Positions 53,007 through 61,989 of a stretch of DNA of 64,000 nucleotides are shown here, one piece after another. Each line of letters begins with the position of its first letter. Position 1 is the stretch's first letter. Source of the DNA: Cyclobacteriaceae bacterium (GTDB lineage: Bacteria; Bacteroidota; Bacteroidia; Cytophagales; Cyclobacteriaceae). Under the pieces are notes generated by a model. It searched no databases. It was not told the origin of the DNA and worked only from the letters and a program-made list of their open reading frames with translations. The stretch is from the NCBI GenBank assembly GCA_016787755.1, contig JAEUUA010000023.1, positions 174,613 through 238,612 of the forward strand, given 5' to 3'. The position numbers and the translations under genes are program-made.

Positions 53007-53849
53007 TTATTTCAAACGCGCTTTAAAATACGCTAACGTATTCTTATACGCATCTTCCGTAAATGCTTCATTGTGTTTTGGGTTGCTGGGGTTCGCAAAG
53101 GCATGATCGGCATCATAAGCCTTTATGGTAAGATTTTTACCAGCCGATAGCATGCTGGCTTCAAATTTATCCATCACCTCTTTATTGATCCACTTATCCT
53201 GGGTAGGCCAAATGTTTAGAACATCGGTATTCAAAGACTTTAATTTTGCCACATCGGTTTCGGGCATGCCATAATACATCACACATGCCACTGCCTGCTT
53301 CTGTGCTGTTAACGATGCCTGCAAAGAAAGTCCGCCCCCAAAACACCAGCCAATCGTTCCAATCTTAGCCGACTTACCCGCTAACATCATGGCTCCTTTT
53401 ATGATGGCAGTTCCACGATCTGCTTTAAACTCACCCATAAATTTTCCGGCTTCATCACTGGCAGTTGCTATTTTCCCATCATACATGTCCAACGCAATCA
53501 CATTTACATTACCTAAGTCATTGTAAAGTTTTTCTGCTTCACGTTTGATATGATCATTTAAACCCCACCACTCCTGAAAAACAAAAATCCAATTGTTGGT
53601 TTTTGATTTTGCCTGAATCAGATAGCCGCTAGCTTCTCTTCCATCCGGAGTTTTAAACGTTACCATTTTACCAACTTCACTTACGTGAATGTAGGGAAGT
53701 GGGTTTAGATGACTGCTCTTAAACTCTTTGTTCGAGGCTAGCAACGCAAACTTATCAATGGTTGGCGTATGACAAACAGTAATGTCATCTTGCGCGAAGA
53801 GTGTAAGCGAACTGAGTGCGCTTATCATCAGTAAAAGAAATTTTTTCAT
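53007..53849 (-). CDS. secreted dienelactone hydrolase family protein
   Basis: Alpha/beta hydrolase of 280 residues with a signal peptide (MKKFLLLMISALSSLTLFAQ). The nucleophile is the cysteine of GTIGWCFGGGLSLQ (about residue 168). The acid is probably in WPTQDKWI and the histidine in DADHAFANPS. The KTNNWIFVFQEWWGLNDHIK stretch matches the family's VVLQEWWGLN-type motif. The true substrate is unknown; the family hydrolyses lactones and other esters. Confidence 0.88.
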   Translation of the reverse strand: MKKFLLLMISALSSLTLFAQDDITVCHTPTIDKFALLASNKEFKSSHLNPLPYIHVSEVGKMVTFKTPDGREASGYLIQAKSKTNNWIFVFQEWWGLNDHIKREAEKLYNDLGNVNVIALDMYDGKIATASDEAGKFMGEFKADRGTAIIKGAMMLAGKSAKIGTIGWCFGGGLSLQASLTAQKQAVACVMYYGMPETDVAKLKSLNTDVLNIWPTQDKWINKEVMDKFEASMLSAGKNLTIKAYDADHAFANPSNPKHNEAFTEDAYKNTLAYFKARLK

Positions 53850-53932
53850 AGTTTTTTAAGTTTTAGTTTTATTGAAGCTGCTGTTTCAAAAGCCTGCTGT
53901 CAGGTTGAGCCTGCCTGCTCGTACCCTCTTCT

Positions 53933-54403
53933 TTAGTCTTTCAATTGTCCTGAAATCACCCGATCAAACGTTATGTAATCTGTGTTAACTGGCTCATATC
54001 CGTTTTGACGAAGCAACATGGCGACTTGTCCCCGGTGATACGACCCGTGATTAACCAGGTGAATCATAATTTGTTCAACATTATTCTCAAAATAATTATC
54101 CACATAGTTTTTGTACTTCAGCACCCGATTAAAACTATCTGTGGTATTCAATAGTTCCATCCATTCTTTATCGGCACGCTCTACCATCTCGCGCAATTCA
54201 ACCAACGAATAATCGCCCCACAATTTAACCTCGCTTTTGGGTAGCCCCTTAATGCGGTTGATCCAAATAAAATTGGCACTCACCAGGTGTGCAAAAATTC
54301 CCAGTATTTTTTTTTCCGTTACCGCTTGTCGTTCCAGCGCACCGATTACCCTGCGATTGGCCCAGGCATTGTAACTATACCATTTTAAAAAGAAATCCTT
54401 CAT
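53933..54403 (-). CDS. DinB-like metalloprotein
   Basis: The 156-residue protein is a four-helix bundle of the DinB/YfiT type: WYSYNAWANRRVIGALERQ at the N-terminus, HLVSANFIWINRI in the middle with the first metal histidine, and HLVNHGSYHRGQVAMLLRQN near the end with two further histidines. Such proteins bind a divalent metal and may act as thiol-dependent transferases; the reaction is unknown here. Not the DinB DNA polymerase. It is divergent from the amidase gene, only 30 bases away. Confidence 0.9.
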   Translation of the reverse strand: MKDFFLKWYSYNAWANRRVIGALERQAVTEKKILGIFAHLVSANFIWINRIKGLPKSEVKLWGDYSLVELREMVERADKEWMELLNTTDSFNRVLKYKNYVDNYFENNVEQIMIHLVNHGSYHRGQVAMLLRQNGYEPVNTDYITFDRVISGQLKD

Positions 54404-54433
54404 GCTTACTTTTAGCGTTATAAATACTGGTTT

Positions 54434-56089
54434 ATGAAAGAGTGCTCAAGTTACGTTGTTTATTTTATTCTTGCTTTCTGTCTAACAAGTCAATTTGCAA
54501 CTGCCCAGAAAAAATCTCCTACCGCAGATATTGAACCGTATTACGACCTGTCGTTTACACAAGCCGAGCGCGACTCCTTACTTAGAGGATTAGAAGATTA
54601 TCAGAAATCCTTTCAGGCTATTCATCAATACAAATTACCCAACAGCACAGCTATGTCCTTGGTGTTTGATCCTATCCCCACCGGCATGCAAGTAGAAACG
54701 GTGCAAAAGCCGATCGACTGGGGATTGCCGAAAGAAGTTGCCCTGCCCACTAACAAAGAAGAGTTGGCCTTTTATCCGGTGTATAAATTAGCGGTGCTTA
54801 TCCGCACAAAAAAGATTACCTCCACAGAATTGACTCATCTCTATCTAAGACGAATAAAAAAATATTCTGATACACTGCAATGTGCCATCACATTAATGGA
54901 AGACATAGCCTTGAAGCAAGCTAAACGTGCCGATGAAGAAATTGCAAAAGGAAAATATCGTGGGCCGTTGCATGGCATCCCTTATGGGATAAAAGATTTA
55001 CTTTCAGTAGAAGGCGTGGAAACAACGTGGGGCGCTGCTCCTTATAAAGGACAAGTGTTTAACGAAACAGCAACCGTAGTAAAAAAATTAGAAGCAGCCG
55101 GAGCGGTATTAGTAGTAAAACTTACACTAGGTGCTTTGGCGATGGGTGATATTTGGTTTGGTGGTGTAACAAAAAATCCATGGAACTTAACAGAAGGCTC
55201 GAGCGGATCAAGTGCAGGCTCGGCTTCAGCAACGGTTGCCGGCTTAGTTGCTTTCGCGATTGGCACGGAAACATTGGGTTCCATTGTATCACCTTCCACA
55301 CGGTGCGGTGCCAGCGGCATTCGCCCTACGTTTGGTCGTGTGAGTAAGTATGGCGCAATGGCGTTGAGTTGGAGCATGGATAAAATCGGGCCGATCACAC
55401 GCTCGGCATTGGATGGTGCAATTGTTTTTGATGCTATTCGGGGAACCGATGGGCTAGACAACCAGGTGCGTAATGCTGCCTTTAATTATTCTGCTAAAAC
55501 AGAGATCAAGAAATTAAAAGTAGGCTACTTAAAAACATTGTTCGATGCTGAGTATTCCACCAAAGCAAATGATCAAAAAACACTAGACGCTATAAAAGCA
55601 TTGGGTGTTGAACTCATTCCGGTAGAGTTGCCTTCTGATATTCCGGTTGGGGCAGTTCGTTTAATGCTTACCGCAGAAGCTGCTGCTGCCTTCGATGAAT
55701 TAACGCGTTCAAATCGCGATAGTTTGTTAACCAATCAAAGTCGATGGGCGTGGCCTAACACCTTTCGTACGGCACGGTTTATACCGGCTGTTGAATACAT
55801 CAATGCTTCGCGCATTCGTCAGCAACTCATACAAGAGTATTATGCCATCACAAAAGAGTTTGATGTGATCATCGCGCCAAGCTTTGGCGGCACACAATTG
55901 TTAACTACCAACTTAACCGGACATCCATGTGTAGTAATACCAAACGGATTTAATGATAAAGGCAGCCCCACCAGCATTTCCTTTTTAGGAAAGCTGTATG
56001 GCGAAGCAAAGGTGGTTTCATTAGCTCATGCGTATCAACAAGTGAGTGAGTGGGAGAACATGGTGCCGCCAATGTTTAAGAATTTCTAA
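54434..56089 (+). CDS. secreted amidase (amidase-signature family)
   Basis: The 551-residue protein has a signal peptide (MKECSSYVVYFILAFCLTSQ). The Ser-cisSer-Lys triad is visible: lysine in GIPYGIKDLLSVEG (about residue 190), the Gly/Ser-rich EGSSGSSAGSASATVAGL (about 254) and the nucleophile region TETLGSIVSPS (about 280). Hydrolyses an amide bond of unknown substrate; GatA-type function is unlikely because the protein is exported. Its 3' end overlaps the converging DUF418 gene by 14 bases. Confidence 0.88.
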   Translation: MKECSSYVVYFILAFCLTSQFATAQKKSPTADIEPYYDLSFTQAERDSLLRGLEDYQKSFQAIHQYKLPNSTAMSLVFDPIPTGMQVETVQKPIDWGLPKEVALPTNKEELAFYPVYKLAVLIRTKKITSTELTHLYLRRIKKYSDTLQCAITLMEDIALKQAKRADEEIAKGKYRGPLHGIPYGIKDLLSVEGVETTWGAAPYKGQVFNETATVVKKLEAAGAVLVVKLTLGALAMGDIWFGGVTKNPWNLTEGSSGSSAGSASATVAGLVAFAIGTETLGSIVSPSTRCGASGIRPTFGRVSKYGAMALSWSMDKIGPITRSALDGAIVFDAIRGTDGLDNQVRNAAFNYSAKTEIKKLKVGYLKTLFDAEYSTKANDQKTLDAIKALGVELIPVELPSDIPVGAVRLMLTAEAAAAFDELTRSNRDSLLTNQSRWAWPNTFRTARFIPAVEYINASRIRQQLIQEYYAITKEFDVIIAPSFGGTQLLTTNLTGHPCVVIPNGFNDKGSPTSISFLGKLYGEAKVVSLAHAYQQVSEWENMVPPMFKNF

Positions 56090-57299
56090 ACGGTTGAATC
56101 TTCAAATACGTAGCACTTCGCCACAGCCATTCAAAAAATCCATAGCGGTAACGAGTAAGCCACCATTTACTAAAATATATCTGGCCTGTAAAAATCACGA
56201 GCGCAATGGCTACCGATGTTAGCGCACCTATTTCACCCAGCAATCCAAAACCAATTCCAAAGAAGAGGAGTACACCAAAAAATGTTTGCATTAAATAGGT
56301 AGTAAGCCCCATGCGGCCCACTGCATAAAACTGCATGAGCCGCGGTTTCCATTTTTCTTTTTGAAAGAGTAAAACAATGCCTGCCACGTAAATCATCGCT
56401 AAGGCGAGGTTAAACACATCAAATACTAATCCGCCTACCATCCATTGAACCACATCGGGCATTTTAAGTTTCATCAACTCTGCGCCTCCAAAAAATGCCG
56501 CGGCAAAAAGAATCAGACCCAGGATTGTCCACAACGATCGTTTTAAATATTTTTTAAATCCGGTAAGATGAAGTTGCCAATTTTCAAAGATGCGTTTGCG
56601 CCCCACATATAATCCCAACAGAAATAAACCCATGGTGATATAAATTCTTCCTGACTCAACTTGAAAGCGGTACTTAAATTCAAACTCATAAAAATTTGCC
56701 TTTAGCACCTCCTGGTAACTTCCTGATTTAACTGTGTTAAAATATTTTTCGTTGTCCTCATTGTTCCCGGCAAATGGATTTTGTTGTTCTTCATTTTGTT
56801 TCACGGGTGCATTCAATGCGGCTACCCCACGCACTACAGCCGAGGGCAAATTAATAATCAAGGCTAACGCCAGGATGAGTAAAAATTTATCCGGCAACTT
56901 AAAACAGATTAGCAAACCCACTCCCAACATGGCATAAATGGTAAGGATGTCGCCCCGATAGTGGAGATGATGAACAAACCCGATGGCCAGCAAAACAATC
57001 AGGCGCCACAAGAAGCGACCAAAAAATGCAACACTTGAATCGCTTTTCTTCAATTGAAGGAAAAAACTGAGTCCAAACAGGAATGAGAAAATCATGTAGA
57101 ATTTGCCGGAGATAAAGATTCCGATAAATCCCATCATGATATCATCCCCCAAGAACTTACTAGTAAAGTTCACGTGACTTTCCGGATGCATGCCTGCATA
57201 GTATTGTTCTGCAAAATGAACTATGATAATGCCCAGCAGAGTAAATCCACGAAGGATGTCAATAATTTCTATTCGGGGTTGAGTGGGGGAGTTTGACAT
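56076..57299 (-). CDS. DUF418 membrane protein
   Basis: From ATG 57299 (MSNSPTQPRIEIIDILRGFT) the protein has 407 residues and about ten membrane helices. The N-terminal RIEIIDILRGFTLLGIIIVH and FYMIFSFLFGLSFFLQL, and the C-terminal DUF418 part (RMGLTTYLMQTFFGVLLFFG, then WLTRYRYGFFEWLWRSATY) identify the family, distantly related to acyltransferase-3 membrane enzymes. Function unknown. An upstream ATG at 57341 lies in the filler repeat and is unlikely. Confidence 0.9.
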   Translation of the reverse strand: MSNSPTQPRIEIIDILRGFTLLGIIIVHFAEQYYAGMHPESHVNFTSKFLGDDIMMGFIGIFISGKFYMIFSFLFGLSFFLQLKKSDSSVAFFGRFLWRLIVLLAIGFVHHLHYRGDILTIYAMLGVGLLICFKLPDKFLLILALALIINLPSAVVRGVAALNAPVKQNEEQQNPFAGNNEDNEKYFNTVKSGSYQEVLKANFYEFEFKYRFQVESGRIYITMGLFLLGLYVGRKRIFENWQLHLTGFKKYLKRSLWTILGLILFAAAFFGGAELMKLKMPDVVQWMVGGLVFDVFNLALAMIYVAGIVLLFQKEKWKPRLMQFYAVGRMGLTTYLMQTFFGVLLFFGIGFGLLGEIGALTSVAIALVIFTGQIYFSKWWLTRYRYGFFEWLWRSATYLKIQPFRNS

Positions 57300-57340
57300 T
57301 CTTAAGAGTTGAGTTATTACTAAGCAAAGACAATTATTCA

Positions 57341-57432
57341 TCCCTCACCCCCTTCCCCTCTCCCTGGGCCTGCCTGTACGAAGCCGTTTCGGCAAAGGCA
57401 GGGAGAGGGGTGTCCAACGGACGGGGTGAGGG
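57341..57432. repeat. long palindromic filler repeat (CCCTCACCCCC family)
   Basis: Three nested stems: outer TCCCTCACCCC (57341-57351) with GGGGTGAGGGA (57423-57433); middle CCCCTCTCCCT with AGGGAGAGGGG (57401-57410 region); inner GCCTGCCT-type sequence around a TACGAAGCCGTTTCGGC loop. A short relative is at 15841-15877. It lies between the DUF418 and TPR genes. Confidence 0.75.
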
Positions 57433-57435
57433 ATT

Positions 57436-58380
57436 TTATTTCGAAACCCGCTCCAATCCTTCTTTAGCTTCCTTCAACGTAGCATCCGCCTTTAAGGCTG
57501 TCTCATAAAGTTTTTTTGCTTCTGATTTTTTGCCGCCCTTCTCCATAATTTGTGCAAGTCGCATATTCGCGCCTGCATGTGACGGCTCATTTTTTTGAGG
57601 CTGATAGGTTAAGTATTTTCTCAAACACGCTTCGCCTCGTTCTAACCGTTGTCCTGATAGCGCGCTGGTTTTTCCAATCTGATACGTTGATAACATATCC
57701 TCCGGATTTTTTTTTAGCTCGTCTTCAAATAGCGCAAACGCTTTGTCATACTGCTTTTGATTGATGTAATAATTAGCCAGTCCACTTGCGTAGGCAGGAT
57801 CGGCCTTGGCCATGGCAATAAATTCCTTTTCGGCTTCCGGCAAATTCTTTTCTTTATAATAAATGTTTCCTAATTGCCGATGTCCTTCTGCTGGCTTTAG
57901 TTTTATAATCTCGTTGGCAATCTCTTTTGCTTTATCTACACTGCCCCCGGCAATGGCAGGCGCTTGCAAATAATATTGTATCAATGACTCGCGGGCATCT
58001 ACCGATTTAGGATCTAACTGGACTGCCTTCTCCCAGGCGTTTTTCATTTTTGGTCCCAGCATCGCCTGTTTAAATAAATTCGCATCCGCGGCCATCGTGC
58101 CCAGGGTGTTGCCATACCACGTGTGGTATTCAGCCACTTTATCGTTTACGTCTATGGCTTCTTCAAAATAATCTTCTGCAGCATCATAGTCTTTTTCATC
58201 AAAGGCAATACGCCCCAAATAATATTGTGCGGCAGCAAATTCTTTGTTGTCTTTTTTTACAGTTGTTAAAAGTCGTTTGGCTTCCGCAGAATTTTTATTT
58301 TCCCAAAGCTCCTTGGCGCGATCAACCGTTTGCGCAAAAAGTGAAGACGAAAGGAAAACAAACAGGAGTGCAATTCTCAT
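57436..58380 (-). CDS. periplasmic TPR-repeat protein
   Basis: From ATG 58380 (MRIALLFVFLSSSLFAQTVD) the protein has 314 residues with a signal peptide and TPR motifs through the whole chain: FAAAQYYLGRIAFDEKDYDA, AAEDYFEEAIDVNDKVAEY, GHRQLGNIYYKEKNLPEAEK, YDKAFALFEDELKKNPEDML, and a last one with KLYETALKADATLKEAKEG. A protein-protein scaffold of unknown partner. A longer reading from 58497 would put the signal peptide inside the chain and is rejected. Confidence 0.85.
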   Translation of the reverse strand: MRIALLFVFLSSSLFAQTVDRAKELWENKNSAEAKRLLTTVKKDNKEFAAAQYYLGRIAFDEKDYDAAEDYFEEAIDVNDKVAEYHTWYGNTLGTMAADANLFKQAMLGPKMKNAWEKAVQLDPKSVDARESLIQYYLQAPAIAGGSVDKAKEIANEIIKLKPAEGHRQLGNIYYKEKNLPEAEKEFIAMAKADPAYASGLANYYINQKQYDKAFALFEDELKKNPEDMLSTYQIGKTSALSGQRLERGEACLRKYLTYQPQKNEPSHAGANMRLAQIMEKGGKKSEAKKLYETALKADATLKEAKEGLERVSK

Positions 58381-58695
58381 ATTGAATAATTTTATATTAA
58401 AAATACGCAAACACAAGTTTACGCTGCGAACCAATTGACCTTCATCATTCCGAACTGTAGAATCCGCTAGACCAAGCGTCATTTCTTCATACTCCATAAC
58501 AACATTCTTACAAAATCATCTTAATTGATGTTGCGCCAAACTTTGTGAATTCTCCGAGCCTTGGTGCCCGTGGCAAAAGAAGACTTAAAATTATACCACT
58601 AAGGCACAAAGTCACTAAGTTTGCACAAAGTAAATGCAGCAACTTTTGTGAACTCGCATAACATCAAATCTTAAGTGTCATAAAAATTTATCGCC
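58381..58695. other. intergenic region (315 bases) between divergent genes
   Basis: No gene was found. It holds the inverted AAGGCACAAAG-type repeat (58540-58631) and the promoter regions of the divergent TPR and PhoD-like genes; no TAnnTTTG element could be placed with confidence. Confidence 0.5.
58540..58631. repeat. inverted filler repeat (AAGGCACAAAG family)
   Basis: Left arm ACTTTGTG (58540-58547) and CCTTGGTG (58559-58566); right arm CACTAAGG (58597-58604) and CACAAAGT (58624-58631), in complementary order with one mismatch. Confidence 0.5.
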
Positions 58696-60240
58696 ATGAT
58701 CCGCCTTCTTTTCGCTTGTTTAATCGTGTTTTCAATCGCAGGGTGTACAAAGCCCAAGCCAACCCAATCTAAAAAACTAGTTGAGCCCGTGGCCGAATTA
58801 TTCGAACCCTCCATGGCTCCCTTTTATCATGGCGTTGCTTCAGGAGATCCATTGGCGAACCGAGTAATTTTATGGACGCGCGTAACTCCTGAAGATTCTG
58901 TTTCATCCATACCCGTAGCCTGGGAAATTTCAACTACACAAGATTTCAGTTCCATTTTAAAAACAGATTCCGCGAAAGCGCTAGCCGAAAAAGATTACAC
59001 CGTAAAAGTAGATGTGGACGGACTTCAACCTTACACAGTTTATTACTATCGCTTTCATGCGTTAGGAAAAACTTCGATCACCGGGCGCACCAAAACAACT
59101 CCGGTTACCGGAGTGGATAGTTTAAAATTTGCGGTGGTGAGTTGCAGCAACTGGGAGTGGGGATTTTTTAATGCCTACGATAAAATTGCCGATCGGCAAG
59201 ATGTTGATGCGGTGATCCACTTAGGCGATTACATTTATGAATACGGCCGTGGAAAATATGGTGACACCACCATTCGAAAAAATTTACCGGCTTACGAAAT
59301 CGTTTCACTCAGTGATTATCGCACACGGCATTCGCAATACCGTCTTGATAAAGGGTTGCGCAGAGTAAGTCAGCAACATCCTATGATTGCCATTTGGGAT
59401 GATCATGAAGTAGCTAACAATGTATATACCGAAGGGGCACAAAATCATCAGCCCGATCAGGAAGGTGATTTTGAAAAACGAAAAGCAGCGGCCGTAAAAG
59501 CCTATTACGAATGGCTTCCCATTCGCGAGGGCAACAAACACTATCGTTCTTTTTCATATGGCACGTTAGCCGATGTGATTATGTTAGATGAGCGTCTTGA
59601 AGGAAGAACGCGTCCGGTAGATAGTCTTACGAGTCCAGATTACAATAAAGACCGCACCATGCTTGGGGCAGAGCAAGTAAGTTGGTTAGAGAACTCGCTG
59701 GCTAAATCAACGGCCACCTGGAAAGTGTTGGGCAACCAGGTAATGTTTGCTGATATCGAATTAAGCATCGTGTATCCTAACATGCCGCGCAATCTCGACT
59801 CGTGGGATGGTTATCCGGCAGAAAAGAAAAAGTTAAAAGATTTTATTCTCGACAAAAAAATAAAAGATCTGATCTTCCTTACCGGAGATACACATTCCTC
59901 CTGGGCTATTGAAGTGGCTACCGATGTAAAGAAAACCTATAACTCAAAAACATCTGCAGGAGCCTTCGCTATAGAGTTTGGAACTACCAGCATCAGTTCA
60001 GCCAACGACAATGAATATCAACCTGACGAGATGGTGAAGAGCATGGAAAAAGCGTTACTCTCAAAAAATCCACACATCAAGTATTTGAATGCGCGTGATC
60101 ATGGGTATTTGTTGCTTACGCTCTATCCTACCAAAGCAACCAGCGAATGGTATTTTATGGAAACTATTCGCCAATCCGAAACAAAGGAATATTTAGCGAA
60201 GAAAGTTACCGTTGATAAGGGAAGTGTGAGGTTGAAGTGA
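58696..60240 (+). CDS. phoD: PhoD-type alkaline phosphatase/phosphodiesterase lipoprotein
   Basis: The 514-residue protein has a lipoprotein signal peptide (MIRLLFACLIVFSIAGCTK; lipobox SIAGC), an N-terminal Fn3-like domain (VILWTRVTPED region) and a PhoD metallophosphatase domain: FAVVSCSNWEWGFFNAYDKI, VIHLGDYIYEYG, AIWDDHEVANN, and FLTGDTHSSWA. Members use calcium and iron to hydrolyse phosphomonoesters or diesters. Probably anchored to a cell membrane, facing the periplasm or the outside. Confidence 0.88.
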   Translation: MIRLLFACLIVFSIAGCTKPKPTQSKKLVEPVAELFEPSMAPFYHGVASGDPLANRVILWTRVTPEDSVSSIPVAWEISTTQDFSSILKTDSAKALAEKDYTVKVDVDGLQPYTVYYYRFHALGKTSITGRTKTTPVTGVDSLKFAVVSCSNWEWGFFNAYDKIADRQDVDAVIHLGDYIYEYGRGKYGDTTIRKNLPAYEIVSLSDYRTRHSQYRLDKGLRRVSQQHPMIAIWDDHEVANNVYTEGAQNHQPDQEGDFEKRKAAAVKAYYEWLPIREGNKHYRSFSYGTLADVIMLDERLEGRTRPVDSLTSPDYNKDRTMLGAEQVSWLENSLAKSTATWKVLGNQVMFADIELSIVYPNMPRNLDSWDGYPAEKKKLKDFILDKKIKDLIFLTGDTHSSWAIEVATDVKKTYNSKTSAGAFAIEFGTTSISSANDNEYQPDEMVKSMEKALLSKNPHIKYLNARDHGYLLLTLYPTKATSEWYFMETIRQSETKEYLAKKVTVDKGSVRLK

Positions 60241-60246
60241 AAAATA

Positions 60247-60401
60247 AACCACATAGAAGCATCGGCCCATGGAGTTTCTTATTAAGAAATAAATTTTAGC
60301 TTCCTTGTGTTCTATGTGCCTATGTGTTAATCAAGTCGAAGACAAAAATTAAACACATAGGGTCACAGTAACATAGTTCTCAAGCTATATTCTATGTGTT
60401 T
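60247..60401. repeat. CACATAG-type filler repeats between phoD and gdhA
   Basis: CACATAG or its complement CTATGTG occurs five or more times. The clearest hairpin is AAACACATAG (60351-60360) with CTATGTGTTT (60392-60401) followed by TTTT, which may end phoD transcription. Confidence 0.5.
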
Positions 60402-60454
60402 TTTGTATTCTCTAACTTCCCTTAACTTGTCCCCTGTACCAAACTCGCCTACCT

Positions 60455-61807
60455 ATGAGTGCTAACGAAATTCTTGAACTTGTAAAACAACGCAACCCCA
60501 ACGAACCCGAATTTATTCAAGCTGCCGAAGAAGTAATCACTTCTGTATGGCCTGTGCTGGAACGCAACCCCGAATTTATTCGCTTGCGTTTGCTAGAGCG
60601 CATGTTGGAACCCGAGCGTCAAATTTCTTTTCGCGTAACGTGGCTAGACGATAAAGGAAACATACAAGTAAATCGTGGCTATCGCGTACAAATGAATAGC
60701 GCTATGGGTCCATATAAAGGCGGGCTTCGTTTTCATCCGTCCGTAACACCTAGTGTGTTGAAGTTTTTAGCGTTCGAGCAAATTTTTAAAAATGCCCTTA
60801 CGGGAATTCCTATGGGCGGTGGCAAAGGCGGTGCGGATTTTAATCCGAAAGGAAAGTCGGACGATGAAGTAATGAAATTTTGCCAGGCTTTTATGGGTGA
60901 GCTGGCGCGTCATATTGGTCATCGGTTAGATGTGCCTGCAGGCGATATTGGTGTGGGCGGTCGGGAGATTGGATATTTGTTTGGCGCCTATAAAAAAATA
61001 AGAAATGAATTTACCGGAGTGCTTACGGGCAAAGGCATTGGTTGGGGCGGAAGTTTAATTCGCACGGAAGCAACCGGCTATGGGTTAATTTATTTTGCAG
61101 AAAACATGTTGCAGGAAAGTAATGACTCGATAAAAGATAAAACCTGTTTAGTTTCTGGTTCGGGGAACGTTGCACAATATGCGATTGAAAAAATTATTCA
61201 CCTGGGCGGTAAAGTCGTAACTGCCTCCGACTCGGATGGATTTATTTACGATGCAGCCGGATTTACACACGATAAGCTTGAGTTTTTAAAAGACCTGAAG
61301 AACAACCGAAGAGGTCGCATAAAAGAATATGCTGATAAATTCAAATGCGAGTTTCATGCCTTGCATACTGCGAGTGATCATAATCCCTTGTGGAACATTA
61401 AAGCCGACTGTGCTTTTCCATGTGCCACACAAAATGAAATCAACGCAAAAGATGCTGGCAATCTTCTGAAGAATGGCTTGAAACTATTAGGCGAAGGCGC
61501 TAACATGCCCACCACAATTGACGCGATTAATATCCTGATCGATAATGGGGTTATGTACTCACCGGGCAAAGCCAGCAATGCCGGTGGTGTTGCTACTTCT
61601 GGTTTAGAGATGACTCAAAATTATATGGGCACCAATTGGACGAGTGAAGAAGTTGATGCAAAGTTGGTGGGCATTATGAAAAACATTCATCAAACGTGTT
61701 TAGCGGCTGCTAACGAATATGGAAAGCCCGGCAACTATTTAATAGGTGCTAACATTGCCGGTTTTTTAAAAGTAGCAAAGGCGATGCAGGCGCAAGGGGT
61801 TATATAA
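60455..61807 (+). CDS. gdhA: NADP-type glutamate dehydrogenase
   Basis: Interconverts 2-oxoglutarate plus ammonia and glutamate. The 450-residue hexameric-type enzyme has MNSAMGPYKGGLRFHPSV and IPMGGGKGGADFNPKG with the substrate lysines, DVPAGDIGVGGREIGYLFGA, the dinucleotide motif VSGSGNVAQYAIEK (about residue 232) and PGKASNAGGVATSGLEMTQN. The 450-residue length and motif set match the NADP-specific biosynthetic class. Start ATG 60455. Confidence 0.95.
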   Translation: MSANEILELVKQRNPNEPEFIQAAEEVITSVWPVLERNPEFIRLRLLERMLEPERQISFRVTWLDDKGNIQVNRGYRVQMNSAMGPYKGGLRFHPSVTPSVLKFLAFEQIFKNALTGIPMGGGKGGADFNPKGKSDDEVMKFCQAFMGELARHIGHRLDVPAGDIGVGGREIGYLFGAYKKIRNEFTGVLTGKGIGWGGSLIRTEATGYGLIYFAENMLQESNDSIKDKTCLVSGSGNVAQYAIEKIIHLGGKVVTASDSDGFIYDAAGFTHDKLEFLKDLKNNRRGRIKEYADKFKCEFHALHTASDHNPLWNIKADCAFPCATQNEINAKDAGNLLKNGLKLLGEGANMPTTIDAINILIDNGVMYSPGKASNAGGVATSGLEMTQNYMGTNWTSEEVDAKLVGIMKNIHQTCLAAANEYGKPGNYLIGANIAGFLKVAKAMQAQGVI

Positions 61808-61989
61808 TTTCAAAATTTATATGTGATCGAACTAAGATAACATTTCGTTTATAGAAGAAGAAATAAACTATCGATACCAGGTTTCACTTTGGGTTTTTCA
61901 ATTTTTACATCAATAACAGTTATTCTTCAAACCGCTGCCTTCTTATTGGGTCGCTGATCCACAATCATAGTTCATGAAAAACATAAATC

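Noticed and set aside
57293-57508. small + strand frame of 71 codons between DUF418 and TPR genes
   Set aside because: It consists of the palindromic filler repeat and antisense of the TPR gene end.
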